Positions 37,607 through 46,867 of a stretch of 64,000 nucleotides of DNA are shown here, piece after piece; position 1 is the stretch's first letter; the number at the start of each line of letters is the position of its first letter. The DNA comes from Hyphomicrobium sp. MC1 (GTDB taxonomy: Bacteria; Pseudomonadota; Alphaproteobacteria; Rhizobiales; Hyphomicrobiaceae): the NCBI RefSeq assembly GCF_000253295.1, contig NC_015717.1, forward strand, positions 62,001 to 126,000. Direction: 5' to 3'. The translations under genes and the position numbers were made by a program. The notes beneath the pieces were generated by a model. That model was not told the DNA's origin. It did not search any database and saw only the letters and a list, made by a program, of their open reading frames with translations.

Positions 37607-38521
37607 TCAGGATTTTTGTTGCGCTGGCGCTGGCGCTTGTCGCGAGGCGTCGGCGCGGAAGGCGGCGCGCTCGGCAGCTTCCCGGCGCATGCGTTTCATT
37701 TCCATGATTCCGCGGTTGAATTCGGCACCGAGCAGGATCGTGATGGCCGTGAACTGGAAAAAGATCAGCGCGATCATGAGCTGGGAAAGACCGGCGTAGA
37801 ACAGAGAGTAGTTCGTGATTTCGAGATAGTTCGACCACAGCCCCGCCAGCGCCAGCCAGAGAACGATCGTCAGCGCGATGCCGGGCCAGACATCGGCCAT
37901 CCGCCGTTGCCCCGCAGCCAGCAGCAAATGCAACGCAAAGAGCTGCGCAGCCATCACGGCACCTGAAAGGCCGTAGCGAATGACAGGTCCGATGTCGCTC
38001 GAATCGACAAGAATTCGGACCCAGTTGTCGGGCAGGTGCGACGCGATCGCGGGGCCGAAGACGCTTGGGCCGACGACGACCGCCCAAGTAAGTACTAGCG
38101 TCGAGATGCCGTTAACGAAAACGAACAGCATGCTGATGAGCAGGCATAACGGATAGGGGCGTTTTTCGCGGACTCTGTAGGCGCCGTTTAAAGCCGCGCG
38201 CAGCGTTTCGACGGCGCTTGTTGCGAAAAACAGCGCCAGGAAACCGCTGACGGTCGCGAGGTCGATACGCCGCGTCCCCATCACCGCCTCGATCTGGGGG
38301 GCGATGCCCTGGGCGACGGGCGCGGGCAGAATTGCAAACAGCTGATTGATCGCGTCCTGTGCCAGCTCACGGCCGCCGAAATAGCCTGATAAGGCGCCGA
38401 GAAAGATGCAGAACGGAAAGATCGAGACGACGAACGAGAACGCGACTGCGCCGGCCATCGCGAAGCCCGAATGCTCGTAAACCCGATAAAGGGCTTCGAC
38501 CAATCTGCGCATGCGCTTCAT
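37607..38521 (-). CDS. YihY/BrkB-family membrane protein
   Basis: A 304-residue protein with six or seven helices. Family landmarks are the amphipathic N-terminus ending AMAGAVAFSFVVSIFPFCIFLGAL, FFATSAVETLRAALNGAYRV in the middle and AGLWSNYLEITNYSLFYAGLSQLMIALIFF at the end. The family was once misnamed RNase BN; its real function is unknown. The last 40 residues are basic and Ala/Gln-rich, likely cytoplasmic. Confidence 0.9.
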   Translation of the reverse strand: MKRMRRLVEALYRVYEHSGFAMAGAVAFSFVVSIFPFCIFLGALSGYFGGRELAQDAINQLFAILPAPVAQGIAPQIEAVMGTRRIDLATVSGFLALFFATSAVETLRAALNGAYRVREKRPYPLCLLISMLFVFVNGISTLVLTWAVVVGPSVFGPAIASHLPDNWVRILVDSSDIGPVIRYGLSGAVMAAQLFALHLLLAAGQRRMADVWPGIALTIVLWLALAGLWSNYLEITNYSLFYAGLSQLMIALIFFQFTAITILLGAEFNRGIMEMKRMRREAAERAAFRADASRQAPAPAQQKS

Positions 38522-38874
38522 ATGGTGTCTCTTCTCCCGGGACGCCTTGATTTTGTGGCGCGGAACCTAGTGTTTCGGCCAACTCCGGTCCACAGGTCAA
38601 TTTCCGGCTGTGAGTGCGGGTCTAGCGAGACGTCGGCAATTTGGACACAGTCCAAAGGACGGGTTCGATATCGTAAACACGGAAAGGCCGGTGCGGTTCG
38701 TAATGCTTTCGGGAGGTGGGCCGCGACGCATTTTCGCGCGGATAGGTCGCGAGAGCATTTGTTGCGGTCGATGACCAGTTGACTAATCATTCCCGAGCGG
38801 TGAATTGGTCGCGCAGCGCATCAGATTTGGCCCGGCGTCGCCCCGGGCATATAGGTATTCCTCAGGAGAAACGT
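38522..38874. promoter_or_regulatory. Divergent intergenic region before mcd
   Basis: This 353-base gap separates the leftward BrkB-type gene from the rightward mcd gene and must contain both promoters. I see no supported coding frame, RNA or clear palindrome. Confidence 0.4.
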
Positions 38875-40554
38875 ATGTCCGTGACGCCCATGAAGGCTGG
38901 AGAAAATCTTCTCGCCGCCGGTCCCGTCAAGCTTATTGAGCGGAGCGGCGAAGCCGTGGCGTCTGCGGACAAGATCCTGCAGGCCGCCAAAGCCGGTGTC
39001 AGGATAAAAATTCAGGAAGAGGGCGGCGTTGATCAGGCGCAACATGCCGCGCACGGTCTGGCGTGGCTGGCGACGACGGTCGAAGGTCTGCGCCAGATGC
39101 ACGACTGGGCGGCCCGCCTCCAGGACGAGGGCCGGTTCGGCGAGTTCGAGCAACTGTTGCTGATCGCGGCTTTCGGCGAATACGCGGCGCAGATCGCAAA
39201 CGGCATCCCGATGAGCCAGCTCGAAATCGCCCGCGCTGACGCGCTGGGCGTGCCGAAGGCAGAGCTTCGCCGTTATGAGGATTCGGTTGAGGATCTCGTC
39301 GCGGAAGGTGGCGCAGAAAGCGTGAAAGCTCGCCTTGCCGAGCTGATCGCGGCGCAGCCCGAAGCGATGACCTTCGGCGATACGGGTCTCGATGAGACGC
39401 ACGCGCAGATCCAAGATCTGATGCGCAAGTTCAGTCTTGAGGAAGTCATTCCGCACGCACACGAGTGGCACCTCAAGAACGAATACATTCCGCTCGAAGT
39501 GATCGCGAAGCTGGCGGAGCTTGGCGTTTTCGGTCTGGCGCTGCCGGAAGAATTTGGCGGCATGGCACTCGGCAAGGAATCGATGTGCGTTGCCTCGGAA
39601 GAGCTGTCGCGCGGCTACATCGGCGTCGGTTCACTCGGTACGCGCGCAGAAATCGCCGGCGAGCTTATCCTGCACAACGGAACGCCGGAGCAGAAAGAGA
39701 AGTATCTGCCGAAGATCGCGTCCGGCGAAATGCTGCCGACGGCCGTTTTCACCGAACCGAACACCGGCTCGGACCTCGCGTCGCTCAAGACGCGCGCGGT
39801 GAAGGACGGCGACGTCTACAAGATTACAGGCCAGAAGACGTGGATCACGCATCCGGTCCGCGCCGACATCATGACCGTGTTGACGCGCACCAATCCGAAC
39901 GAGCCGGGCTACAAGGGCCTTTCGATGTTCCTCGCCGAGAAGCCGCGCGGCTCGGATGACGAGCCGTTCCCGGCCAAGGGCATGACGGGTGGCGAGATCG
40001 AAGTCCTCGGCTATCGCGGCATGAAGGAATATGACATCTCCTTCGACAGCTTCGAAGTTCCGGCGGAAAATCTGCTTGGTGGCGTCGAGGGGCAGGGTTT
40101 CAAGCAGCTCATGAACACGTTCGAGGGTGCGCGTATCCAGACGGCGGCGCGTGCGGTCGGCGTGGCGCAGTGCGCGATGGATCTCGGCCTCAAGTATGCG
40201 CTCGAACGCGTGCAGTTCGGCAAACCGATCTATTCGTTTCCGCGCGTGCGCAACAAGGTCGTGATGATGGCGGTCGAGACGATGATCGCGCGGCAGCTCA
40301 CCTATTTCTCGGCGCGCCAGAAAGATGCCGGCCGGCGCTGCGATCTTGAAGCGGGCATGGCGAAACTGCTCGGCGCTCGTGTCGCCTGGGCTAACGCCGA
40401 CAACGCGCTGCAGATTCACGGCGGCAACGGTTTCGCGCTCGAATATCCGATCAGCCGCGTGCTTTGTGATGCGCGCATCCTGAACATCTTCGAAGGTGCG
40501 GCCGAAATTCAGGCGCAGGTCATCGCACGGCGTCTGCTCGAAGGCGCGAACTGA
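38875..40554 (+). CDS. mcd: (2S)-methylsuccinyl-CoA dehydrogenase
   Basis: A 559-residue acyl-CoA dehydrogenase. The ordinary fold starts near residue 150, and an N-terminal extension of about 150 residues is typical of Mcd compared with standard acyl-CoA dehydrogenases. Visible motifs are TAVFTEPNTGSDLASLKT, QKTWITHPVRADI for FAD, and QIHGGNGFALEYPISR with IFEGAAEIQ near the end. It oxidises (2S)-methylsuccinyl-CoA to mesaconyl-C1-CoA. CAGGAG lies 6 bases before the ATG at 38875. With ecm and ccr nearby this completes three of the pathway-specific steps. Confidence 0.94.
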   Translation: MSVTPMKAGENLLAAGPVKLIERSGEAVASADKILQAAKAGVRIKIQEEGGVDQAQHAAHGLAWLATTVEGLRQMHDWAARLQDEGRFGEFEQLLLIAAFGEYAAQIANGIPMSQLEIARADALGVPKAELRRYEDSVEDLVAEGGAESVKARLAELIAAQPEAMTFGDTGLDETHAQIQDLMRKFSLEEVIPHAHEWHLKNEYIPLEVIAKLAELGVFGLALPEEFGGMALGKESMCVASEELSRGYIGVGSLGTRAEIAGELILHNGTPEQKEKYLPKIASGEMLPTAVFTEPNTGSDLASLKTRAVKDGDVYKITGQKTWITHPVRADIMTVLTRTNPNEPGYKGLSMFLAEKPRGSDDEPFPAKGMTGGEIEVLGYRGMKEYDISFDSFEVPAENLLGGVEGQGFKQLMNTFEGARIQTAARAVGVAQCAMDLGLKYALERVQFGKPIYSFPRVRNKVVMMAVETMIARQLTYFSARQKDAGRRCDLEAGMAKLLGARVAWANADNALQIHGGNGFALEYPISRVLCDARILNIFEGAAEIQAQVIARRLLEGAN

Positions 40555-40580
40555 GCGGGGCAACGAGGGAAGACGTCGGG

Positions 40581-40973
40581 ATGCGGTACGTCATAACGAT
40601 CCTCGCTGGTGTGCTGTCTCTCGCGGTGGCCGCAGCGGCCATCGCGCAAGAGGACGGTGATGGACCGCTTACCGCGAGCTGGGTTGCGACTGAACTCAAC
40701 GGCAAACCAGTCGATGGCCCGACGCTTGCCTATACGACGGACCGGGTGTCGGGCACGGGCGGCTGCAATCGCTTCAATGGTCCGATCAGCATCGAGGACG
40801 ACGCCATTCAGATCGGACCACTGGCCGCGACGAAGATGATGTGCGAAGGCAAATCGGAAATCGAGGCGCAGTATTTTTCGGCGCTCGAAGCCGCTCGATC
40901 GTTCACCGTGCACGGCGACACCCTCACGCTCAAATCGGATGATGGCCGCGACCTCGTGAAGTTCAAGAGGTGA
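40581..40973 (+). CDS. META-domain periplasmic protein
   Basis: A 130-residue precursor with a signal peptide cleaved near AIAQE. The mature part is a META domain (HslJ-like): WVATELNGKPV, GTGGCNRFNG and GPLAATKMMCEG are the standard landmarks, including two cysteines. Starting 27 bases after mcd, it is probably cotranscribed, but the family is not known to act in carbon metabolism; HslJ is linked to stress tolerance. Confidence 0.88.
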   Translation: MRYVITILAGVLSLAVAAAAIAQEDGDGPLTASWVATELNGKPVDGPTLAYTTDRVSGTGGCNRFNGPISIEDDAIQIGPLAATKMMCEGKSEIEAQYFSALEAARSFTVHGDTLTLKSDDGRDLVKFKR

Positions 40974-41106
40974 TTCGCGGTTCCGGAGCTCTCGCGTTCT
41001 GGCAACCCTCAAAACATATGCGGCATAACTCGCGTCTCGGGGAAAGACGCGGCGCTTCGGCTCGTGCTAAGGCAAACCTCCAGATGGCCGCAATCACTGG
41101 AGCCCA

Positions 41107-41931
41107 ATGACACGGTCTATTCTCATCACCGGATGCTCTTCGGGCATCGGCCTTGATGCGGCCAGAACCATGCGCGAGCGCGGATGGCGCGTTATAGCGA
41201 CGGCGCGAAAGCCTGACGATCTTGCGCGCTTGAAAAACTTCCTGAACGTCGAAGTGCTGCCGCTCGAACTTGCCGACTCGCAGTCGATCGCGACGTGCGC
41301 CATTCGTGCATTGGAGATGACGCGCGGCAAGATCGATGCGCTGTTCAACAATGCCGCCTTCGGTCAGCCCGGTGCGGTGGAGGATCTGACGCCGAAGCTT
41401 CTACGTGAGCAGTTCGAGGTGAACGTCGTCGGTACGCATGATTTGACGCGGCGTCTCATTCCGGCGATGCGCAAGAACGGCGCGGGGCGCATCGTCAATT
41501 GCTCGTCGGTGCTCGGCATGATCGTCGCGCCTTATCGTGGCGCCTATTGCGCGTCGAAGTTTGCGCTCGAAGCGCTGACGACGTCCTTGCGGCTTGAACT
41601 CGAGGGTTCAGGCATTCATGTGTCGCTGATCGAGCCGGGGCCGATCCGGACGCGCTTTGTCGAGCATTCGGTGGACCGATTGCTGGCGACGGTTGATATC
41701 GACAATTCTCCCCATCGCGACGTTTATCGTGCGCGGCTCGAAGCCATGCAGGCAGGCGGACAGCAAACGTTCAAGCTCGAACCGGAAGCAGTGACGAAGA
41801 AGCTGATTCATGCGGTCGAAAGTTCCAGGCCGCGGCGGCATTACTATGTGACTACACCAACTTACTTGGCGGCGGCGATGCGCCGGTTTCTACCGCAGTT
41901 TGCGATTGATTATTTCGCGCGGCGGTTTTGA
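41107..41931 (+). CDS. Short-chain dehydrogenase/reductase
   Basis: A 274-residue NAD(P)-dependent oxidoreductase of the classical SDR type: ITGCSSGIG dinucleotide motif, NNAAFGQ, the catalytic Ser in NCSSVLG, and YCASK. The pattern TARKPDD after beta strand 2 suggests NADP preference. Substrate unknown. It overlaps the convergent glycosylase gene by 22 bases. Confidence 0.92.
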   Translation: MTRSILITGCSSGIGLDAARTMRERGWRVIATARKPDDLARLKNFLNVEVLPLELADSQSIATCAIRALEMTRGKIDALFNNAAFGQPGAVEDLTPKLLREQFEVNVVGTHDLTRRLIPAMRKNGAGRIVNCSSVLGMIVAPYRGAYCASKFALEALTTSLRLELEGSGIHVSLIEPGPIRTRFVEHSVDRLLATVDIDNSPHRDVYRARLEAMQAGGQQTFKLEPEAVTKKLIHAVESSRPRRHYYVTTPTYLAAAMRRFLPQFAIDYFARRF

Positions 41932-42470
41932 TTTTGGGCCGGTAGGAAAGCTTCGAGCCTAGCCTGCCAGAGCTTCAGCTTTTCTTCGAAGGGAATGGTG
42001 TAGAGCGGGCTCGATGACGGCAATTCGATTGCGGTGAAGCGGTCTTGCCGAACGAGGCCCGGCTTTACGACGTAGCGACGAAAAAGATCGCGGGCTTTCT
42101 GGCCGTTGAACGCAACCGTGGTTATTGCTGGATACACGGCAAAGAAATCGCCGAAGGCATTCACCGTCGGGTTGCGAATGGCCGCATCCGAGCTGCCGAT
42201 GCGTTCAGCGCCTTCGAGCACATCCCAGAGCGCCCATTTATTAACGTGAAGCAGCGCCGTTTTTTCAGGATAAGTCGTGGGCAGCGGTTGACCTGAGAGC
42301 GCTGCGATCAGCGCCCAGAAATGGTTGCGCGAGAAGCCGTAGTATTGCTGCAGGCGAAGGGATTCTTCGCCAGGCAGCGTGCCGAGGATGAGAAGGCGTG
42401 CGCCGTCGGGGACGATGGGTGGAAAGCTGTATTTGGTCGGGGACGGCGTTGCGTCGGCCATTGTCGTCAT
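41910..42470 (-). CDS. DNA-deoxyinosine glycosylase (UDG superfamily)
   Basis: A 186-residue protein of the hypoxanthine-DNA glycosylase group of the uracil-DNA glycosylase superfamily. Landmarks are LLILGTLPGEESLRLQQYYGFSRNHFW at the N-terminal active site, VAFNGQKA, and LPSSSPLYT near the C-terminus. It removes deaminated adenine (inosine) from DNA in base-excision repair. The ATG at 42470 overlaps the stop of rlmH by 4 bases (ATGA), so translation is coupled; an ATG at 42461 is an alternative. Confidence 0.87.
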   Translation of the reverse strand: MTTMADATPSPTKYSFPPIVPDGARLLILGTLPGEESLRLQQYYGFSRNHFWALIAALSGQPLPTTYPEKTALLHVNKWALWDVLEGAERIGSSDAAIRNPTVNAFGDFFAVYPAITTVAFNGQKARDLFRRYVVKPGLVRQDRFTAIELPSSSPLYTIPFEEKLKLWQARLEAFLPAQNQNRRAK

Positions 42471-42949
42471 GCGCGATGATAAGGATGACCCGCGAGGATC
42501 GTGGCGGCACGATAAAGCTGCTCAGCCAATACAACACGCGCAAGGCCGTGGGGAAGCGTCAACGCGCCGAGGGAGAGTTTCAGGGTGGCTGCACTTAAGA
42601 CAGCTTCGCCGTGGCCGTCGGGACCGCCAATGAGGTAGACGCAGGACTTCGCACCGCCGTCGCGCGTCTCACGCAGGAAGGCAGCGAAGGCTTCGCTGGT
42701 AAGCGATTTGCCGATCGGCTCAAGGGCGACCGCAATATCGCCCGGTCCGACGTCACGCAACAATCTCGCAGCCTCGTCACGCTTGCGCTCGGCGACGTCG
42801 GCGGCGCGGCTTTCGGGATATTCGCGAATGTCGATTGGGCCGAGGCCAAGCGGCTTACCGGCGCCGTTCAGCCGTTTGGCATAGCGCTCGACGATGGCGC
42901 GCTCTTCGGCGTCTTTCAATTTGCCGACCGCGGAAATGGCGATGCGCAT
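42467..42949 (-). CDS. rlmH: 23S rRNA pseudouridine-1915 N3-methyltransferase
   Basis: A 160-residue SPOUT methyltransferase. It starts MRIAISAVGKLKD, has YLIGGPDGHG forming the SAM-binding knot and ends LAEQLYRAATILAGHPYHR, the conserved RlmH tail. It methylates pseudouridine 1915 in helix 69 of 23S rRNA. It lies downstream of rsfS, the common bacterial order. ATG at 42949 is preferred to an in-frame TTG one codon earlier. Confidence 0.96.
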   Translation of the reverse strand: MRIAISAVGKLKDAEERAIVERYAKRLNGAGKPLGLGPIDIREYPESRAADVAERKRDEAARLLRDVGPGDIAVALEPIGKSLTSEAFAAFLRETRDGGAKSCVYLIGGPDGHGEAVLSAATLKLSLGALTLPHGLARVVLAEQLYRAATILAGHPYHRA

Positions 42950-43014
42950 CAAGGGAGGCTCCGCGGCCGAAGGGTTCAGCCGCGTTTCAACAAAATGCTT
43001 CTCGGGTCTCGCGC

Positions 43015-43476
43015 CTAGTGCTGCGAGCTATCGCCACGCGATGCGTCCGGCGGGATCTCCGCCTGCCACATCTTTTCGAGGTTGTAGAATTCGCGGACCT
43101 CGGGGCGGAAGACGTGGACGATGATATCGCCCGTGTCGATCAGCACCCAATCGCAGGCGTTCAGGCCTTCGACGCGAACCCGGGCTTCGCCGCGCGCCTT
43201 CAGCTTCTCGCGCAGCTGCTCGGCAATGGCGCCGACGTGCCGGTCGTTACGGCCGGACGCGACGACCATGAAGTCGCCGAGCGCTGACTTGCCTTCGAGG
43301 GGGATGGAAACGATTTCTTCTGCCTTAGCCTCGTCAAGCCAATTGACGATGTCATCAAGCAGGGCTGCCGTGTCCGGCGCCTTGGCGGCGGACGGGGCAA
43401 TTGAGGAGCTCTTGCGAGCGGCCTCGGTTGTGGGTCGGATCAAGCGGCGAGCGTCCTTTGCTGGTTGGTCCCGCAT
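43015..43476 (-). CDS. rsfS: Ribosomal silencing factor
   Basis: A 153-residue RsfS/Iojap protein. The conserved domain runs from about residue 38: IVNWLDEAKAEEIVSIPLEGKSALGDFMVVASGRNDRHVGAIAEQL, GLNACDWVLIDTGDIIVHVFRPEVREFYNLEKMW. It binds L14 and blocks subunit joining in starvation. The 35 N-terminal residues are low complexity, so the true start may be a little downstream. Neighbours nadD upstream and rlmH downstream are the usual ones. Confidence 0.95.
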   Translation of the reverse strand: MRDQPAKDARRLIRPTTEAARKSSSIAPSAAKAPDTAALLDDIVNWLDEAKAEEIVSIPLEGKSALGDFMVVASGRNDRHVGAIAEQLREKLKARGEARVRVEGLNACDWVLIDTGDIIVHVFRPEVREFYNLEKMWQAEIPPDASRGDSSQH

Positions 43477-43587
43477 GTCACTACGGCCCGGACAATCCGG
43501 ACAGCACCGATATTAAAGGGCGTCGGCCTGAGCCGCAATTGGAAATGCGCTCTAGGCCGTCTTAAAAGTGTCATAAAAGTCATAGGC

Positions 43588-44241
43588 TTAGGCGTTCTCA
43601 CGCGCAGAGTGGGGCGCTGCTCTGCGCAGGGCGGTGGAGGAAAGCCCGGAAAGCCGGATGGTCAGCAGCATCCAGGCGGGGGGCTGGCGGTCGGCCAGAG
43701 AGGCGGCTTCGGACTCCGGAAGCCGGTAGCGTTTCAGCCACTGGGCGGCGGGGGAGGCGAGGCCGGCGTGTCGCCATCCGGGCCGGTCGACGACGGCAAT
43801 CGGCATGGTCTGGGCGATCTCGCGCCAATGCTGCCATCGGTGGAACGAGGCGAGGTTATCGGCGCCCATGACCCAGACGAAGCGAACGGCCGGGAAGCGG
43901 TGACGGAGGAACGACAGGGTGCCCGCCGTGTAGCGGGTGCCGAGTTCGCGCTCGAAACCGGTGATCTTCATGCGCGGGCCCTGAGCGAAGACCTCGACGA
44001 GTTCCATGCGGCTGTCGAGTCCCGACAGGCCGTCGTCGGATTTGAGCGGATTGCCGGGTGTGATCAGCCACCACAACTGGTCGAGGCCAAGCCGTTTCAC
44101 GGCGGCCTCCGCAGCGATGCGGTGACCGTCGTGGGGAGGATTGAACGTCCCTCCCATGATCCCGATGCGCTGCCCGGGAAGGCAGAGAGGGGTGTGGACG
44201 CGAAGGGAGCCAAAGCTTTGCGGCGGAATCTTTCGCGTCAA
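43588..44241 (-). CDS. nadD: Nicotinate-nucleotide adenylyltransferase
   Basis: A 217-residue nucleotidyltransferase that makes deamido-NAD from nicotinate mononucleotide and ATP. The motif GIMGGTFNPPHDGH is the GxFdPxHxGH signature, followed by LWWLITPGNPLK and FVWVMGADNLASFHRW. The start is uncertain: a TTG at 44241 gives 27 residues before the signature. It is 26 bases after proA on the same strand. Confidence 0.95.
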   Translation of the reverse strand: MTRKIPPQSFGSLRVHTPLCLPGQRIGIMGGTFNPPHDGHRIAAEAAVKRLGLDQLWWLITPGNPLKSDDGLSGLDSRMELVEVFAQGPRMKITGFERELGTRYTAGTLSFLRHRFPAVRFVWVMGADNLASFHRWQHWREIAQTMPIAVVDRPGWRHAGLASPAAQWLKRYRLPESEAASLADRQPPAWMLLTIRLSGLSSTALRRAAPHSARENA

Positions 44242-44267
44242 CTCAGACGTGCCTCATTCCACATACG

Positions 44268-45554
44268 TCACTTCGGCCGGATCTGGCCGGTGCCGCGCAC
44301 CTTGTACTTGAAGCTCGTCAGCTGTTCGACGCCGACCGGGCCGCGCGCGTGCATCTTGCCGGTCGCGATGCCGATCTCGCCGCCAAAGCCGAACTCGCCG
44401 CCATCAGCGAACTGGGTCGAGGCATTGACCAGAACTATTGCTGAGTCGACCTCGTTGAGGAACCGTTCGGCGGCGGCAGCATCTTCGGTGATGATGGCGT
44501 CGGTATGCTGCGAGCTATAGCGTGCGATATGGTCGATGGCGCCTTCGACCCCGTCGACCAGCTTCACGGCGATGATCGCATCCAGAAACTCTTTGCCGAA
44601 GTCGTCAGGCGCAACGGGCTTTACGCGCGCGTCGGTTTTCTGGATTGCAGCGTCGCCGCGGACTTCGCAGCCCGCTTCCAGCAACGCCTTCACCAGCGGC
44701 GTGACGATATCGGACGTCGCGTTCTTGTCGATCAGCAGACACTCGGTCGCGCCGCAGACGCCGGTGCGGCGCATCTTGGCGTTGACGACGAGCGGCACCG
44801 CAATGTCCATGTTCGCGGCCTTGTCGACGTAGGTGTGGCAGATGCCTTCGAGATGCGCGAAGACCGGTACCCGCGCTTCCGTCTGCACGCGCTCGACGAG
44901 GCTTTTGCCGCCGCGGGGTACGATGACGTCAACGGCGCCGTCGAGGCCGCGCAGCATCATGCCGACGGCTTCGCGGTCGGTCGTCGGCACGAGCTGAATC
45001 GCAGCTTCGGGCAGTCCGGCCGCGCGCAGGCCTTCGACGAGGCACGCGTGAATGGCGATACTCGAATGGTGGCTGTCTGAACCGCCGCGCAGAATAGACG
45101 CATTGCCCGCCTTGAGCGAAAGCGCACCGGCGTCAGCCGTTACATTGGGGCGGCTCTCGTAAATGATGCCGATGGTGCCCAGCGGCACACGCACGCGCTG
45201 GAACTTGAGGCCATTCGGCCGGGTCCATTCCGCCAGAACGGTGCCGACGGGATCGGGCAACTCCGCGATCTCTTCCATACCCTTGGCGACGCCTTCGATG
45301 CGCTTCTCGTTGAGTTCGAGGCGGTCGATGTAGGATGCGAGGCGGTTGGCGGCTTTCGCGGCTTCGACATCCTTGGCATTGGCCTCAAGGATTTTCGGAA
45401 CGGCAGCGCGCAGCGCCTTGGCTGCGGCCTTCAGCGCCGTGTTCTTTTCTTCTGGCGTGGCGATGGCGAGGCGGCGGCTCGCAGCTTTCGCAGCTTCGCC
45501 GATGCCGCGCATGATCGTCGCGGTTTCGTTCTCGATGCGCTCCGGTTTGTTCAT
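44268..45554 (-). CDS. proA: Glutamate-5-semialdehyde dehydrogenase
   Basis: A 428-residue enzyme of the aldehyde dehydrogenase superfamily that reduces glutamyl-5-phosphate to the semialdehyde in proline synthesis. Clear ProA segments are GTIGIIYESRPNVTADAGALSLKAGNASILRGG, VPRGGKSL, and TGVCGATECLLID with the catalytic Cys. It begins 3 bases after proB, so the two are one operon. Confidence 0.96.
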   Translation of the reverse strand: MNKPERIENETATIMRGIGEAAKAASRRLAIATPEEKNTALKAAAKALRAAVPKILEANAKDVEAAKAANRLASYIDRLELNEKRIEGVAKGMEEIAELPDPVGTVLAEWTRPNGLKFQRVRVPLGTIGIIYESRPNVTADAGALSLKAGNASILRGGSDSHHSSIAIHACLVEGLRAAGLPEAAIQLVPTTDREAVGMMLRGLDGAVDVIVPRGGKSLVERVQTEARVPVFAHLEGICHTYVDKAANMDIAVPLVVNAKMRRTGVCGATECLLIDKNATSDIVTPLVKALLEAGCEVRGDAAIQKTDARVKPVAPDDFGKEFLDAIIAVKLVDGVEGAIDHIARYSSQHTDAIITEDAAAAERFLNEVDSAIVLVNASTQFADGGEFGFGGEIGIATGKMHARGPVGVEQLTSFKYKVRGTGQIRPK

Positions 45555-45557
45555 CGC

Positions 45558-46724
45558 TCAAGTCCTCGTCAGCGCCATGTCATCCCGATGGATGAGAGTG
45601 GTGCGCCCTTCGTAACCCAGGATCGTGGCAATCTCGCTCGAATGCTTGCCCATGATACGCCGGGCATCGGCCGCCGCATAGGCGATCAGGCCGCGCCCAA
45701 GCTCACGGCCATCGGCAGACCGTATAATAACGGCATCGCCTCTGTCGAACGAGCCGTCGATGCGCGTTACGCCAGCAGGTAAGAGGCTTTTGCCTGTCAG
45801 CAAGGCTTTCTCGGCGCCGAGATCCAGGAAAATCTGGCCGTTGGGCACGAGCTGGCCGGAAATCCAGCGCTTGCGGGCGGTTACGGGATCGGATTTGGCG
45901 ATGAACCACGTCACGCGCGCGCCTTCGGAAATGGCGCGCAGCGGATGGTGAATCTTGCCTGTCGTGATGACCATATTGGTGCCGGCGGCGAGCGCGATCT
46001 TGCCGGCCGTGATCTTGGTCTTCATGCCGCCTTTCGACAGCTCGGTCCCGGCGTCGCCCGCCATCGCTTCGATCTCGGGCGTAATCTCGGTGACGAGCGG
46101 AATGTGCTTGGCGTCTGAATCTTCATTCGGCGGCGCGGTGTAGAGGCCGTCGATATCCGACAGCAGCACCAAGCAATCAGCGGACACCATCGATGCGACG
46201 CGGGCCGACAGACGGTCATTGTCGCCGTAGCGGATTTCCGTGGTGGCGACGGTGTCGTTCTCGTTGACGACGGGAATGGCCTTGAGGTTCAGCAGGACTT
46301 CAATGGTGTTGCGGGCATTCAAATAGCGTCGGCGCTCTTCGGTGTCGCCGAGCGTCAGCAGCACTTGCGCGGCGGTCAGGCCGCGGGCTCCGGCAAGCTC
46401 GCGATAGGCGTGGGCGAGGCTGATCTGGCCGACGGCGGCAGCCGCCTGGCTCTGTTCGAGCGCCAACGGGCCTTTCGGCAGACCCAATGCATGGCGGCCG
46501 AGTGCGATCGAGCCCGACGAGACTAGGATGACTTCCTTGCCTGCGCGCGAAAGGGCGGCGACGTCATCCATCAACGAATTGAGCCATTCGGCTTTCAGGC
46601 CGCCGGTTGTCCGGTCCGTCAACAGCGCCGAGCCGATCTTGACGACAATGCGCTGCGCCTCGGCCCATTCGGGCCGTGCGGTCGGCGTCGTAGCGTTGGA
46701 AGCGGTCATGCCGGCCATTGTCAT
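45558..46724 (-). CDS. proB: Glutamate 5-kinase
   Basis: A 388-residue protein with an N-terminal amino-acid kinase domain (VVKIGSALLT, LVSSGSIALG, NENDTV, GMKTKITAGK) and a C-terminal PUA domain (ILPAGVTRIDGSF-like stretch, GDAVII). It phosphorylates glutamate in the first step of proline synthesis. The first 20 residues are extra compared with E. coli; ATG codons at 46724, 46718 and 46709 all fit. Confidence 0.96.
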   Translation of the reverse strand: MTMAGMTASNATTPTARPEWAEAQRIVVKIGSALLTDRTTGGLKAEWLNSLMDDVAALSRAGKEVILVSSGSIALGRHALGLPKGPLALEQSQAAAAVGQISLAHAYRELAGARGLTAAQVLLTLGDTEERRRYLNARNTIEVLLNLKAIPVVNENDTVATTEIRYGDNDRLSARVASMVSADCLVLLSDIDGLYTAPPNEDSDAKHIPLVTEITPEIEAMAGDAGTELSKGGMKTKITAGKIALAAGTNMVITTGKIHHPLRAISEGARVTWFIAKSDPVTARKRWISGQLVPNGQIFLDLGAEKALLTGKSLLPAGVTRIDGSFDRGDAVIIRSADGRELGRGLIAYAAADARRIMGKHSSEIATILGYEGRTTLIHRDDMALTRT

Positions 46725-46867
46725 CTCGGAAGCGGTGTCAAAGTAGGTAAGCTTGGGCGTGCCTTATCTGCAAATGTCGTCATTCCGGCAAGGGGAAGGG
46801 CTCGCATATCGGCAATGCCGGGCGGAATTTTACCAAATATGCCGCGAAAACGTCGCTAAACGCCTCT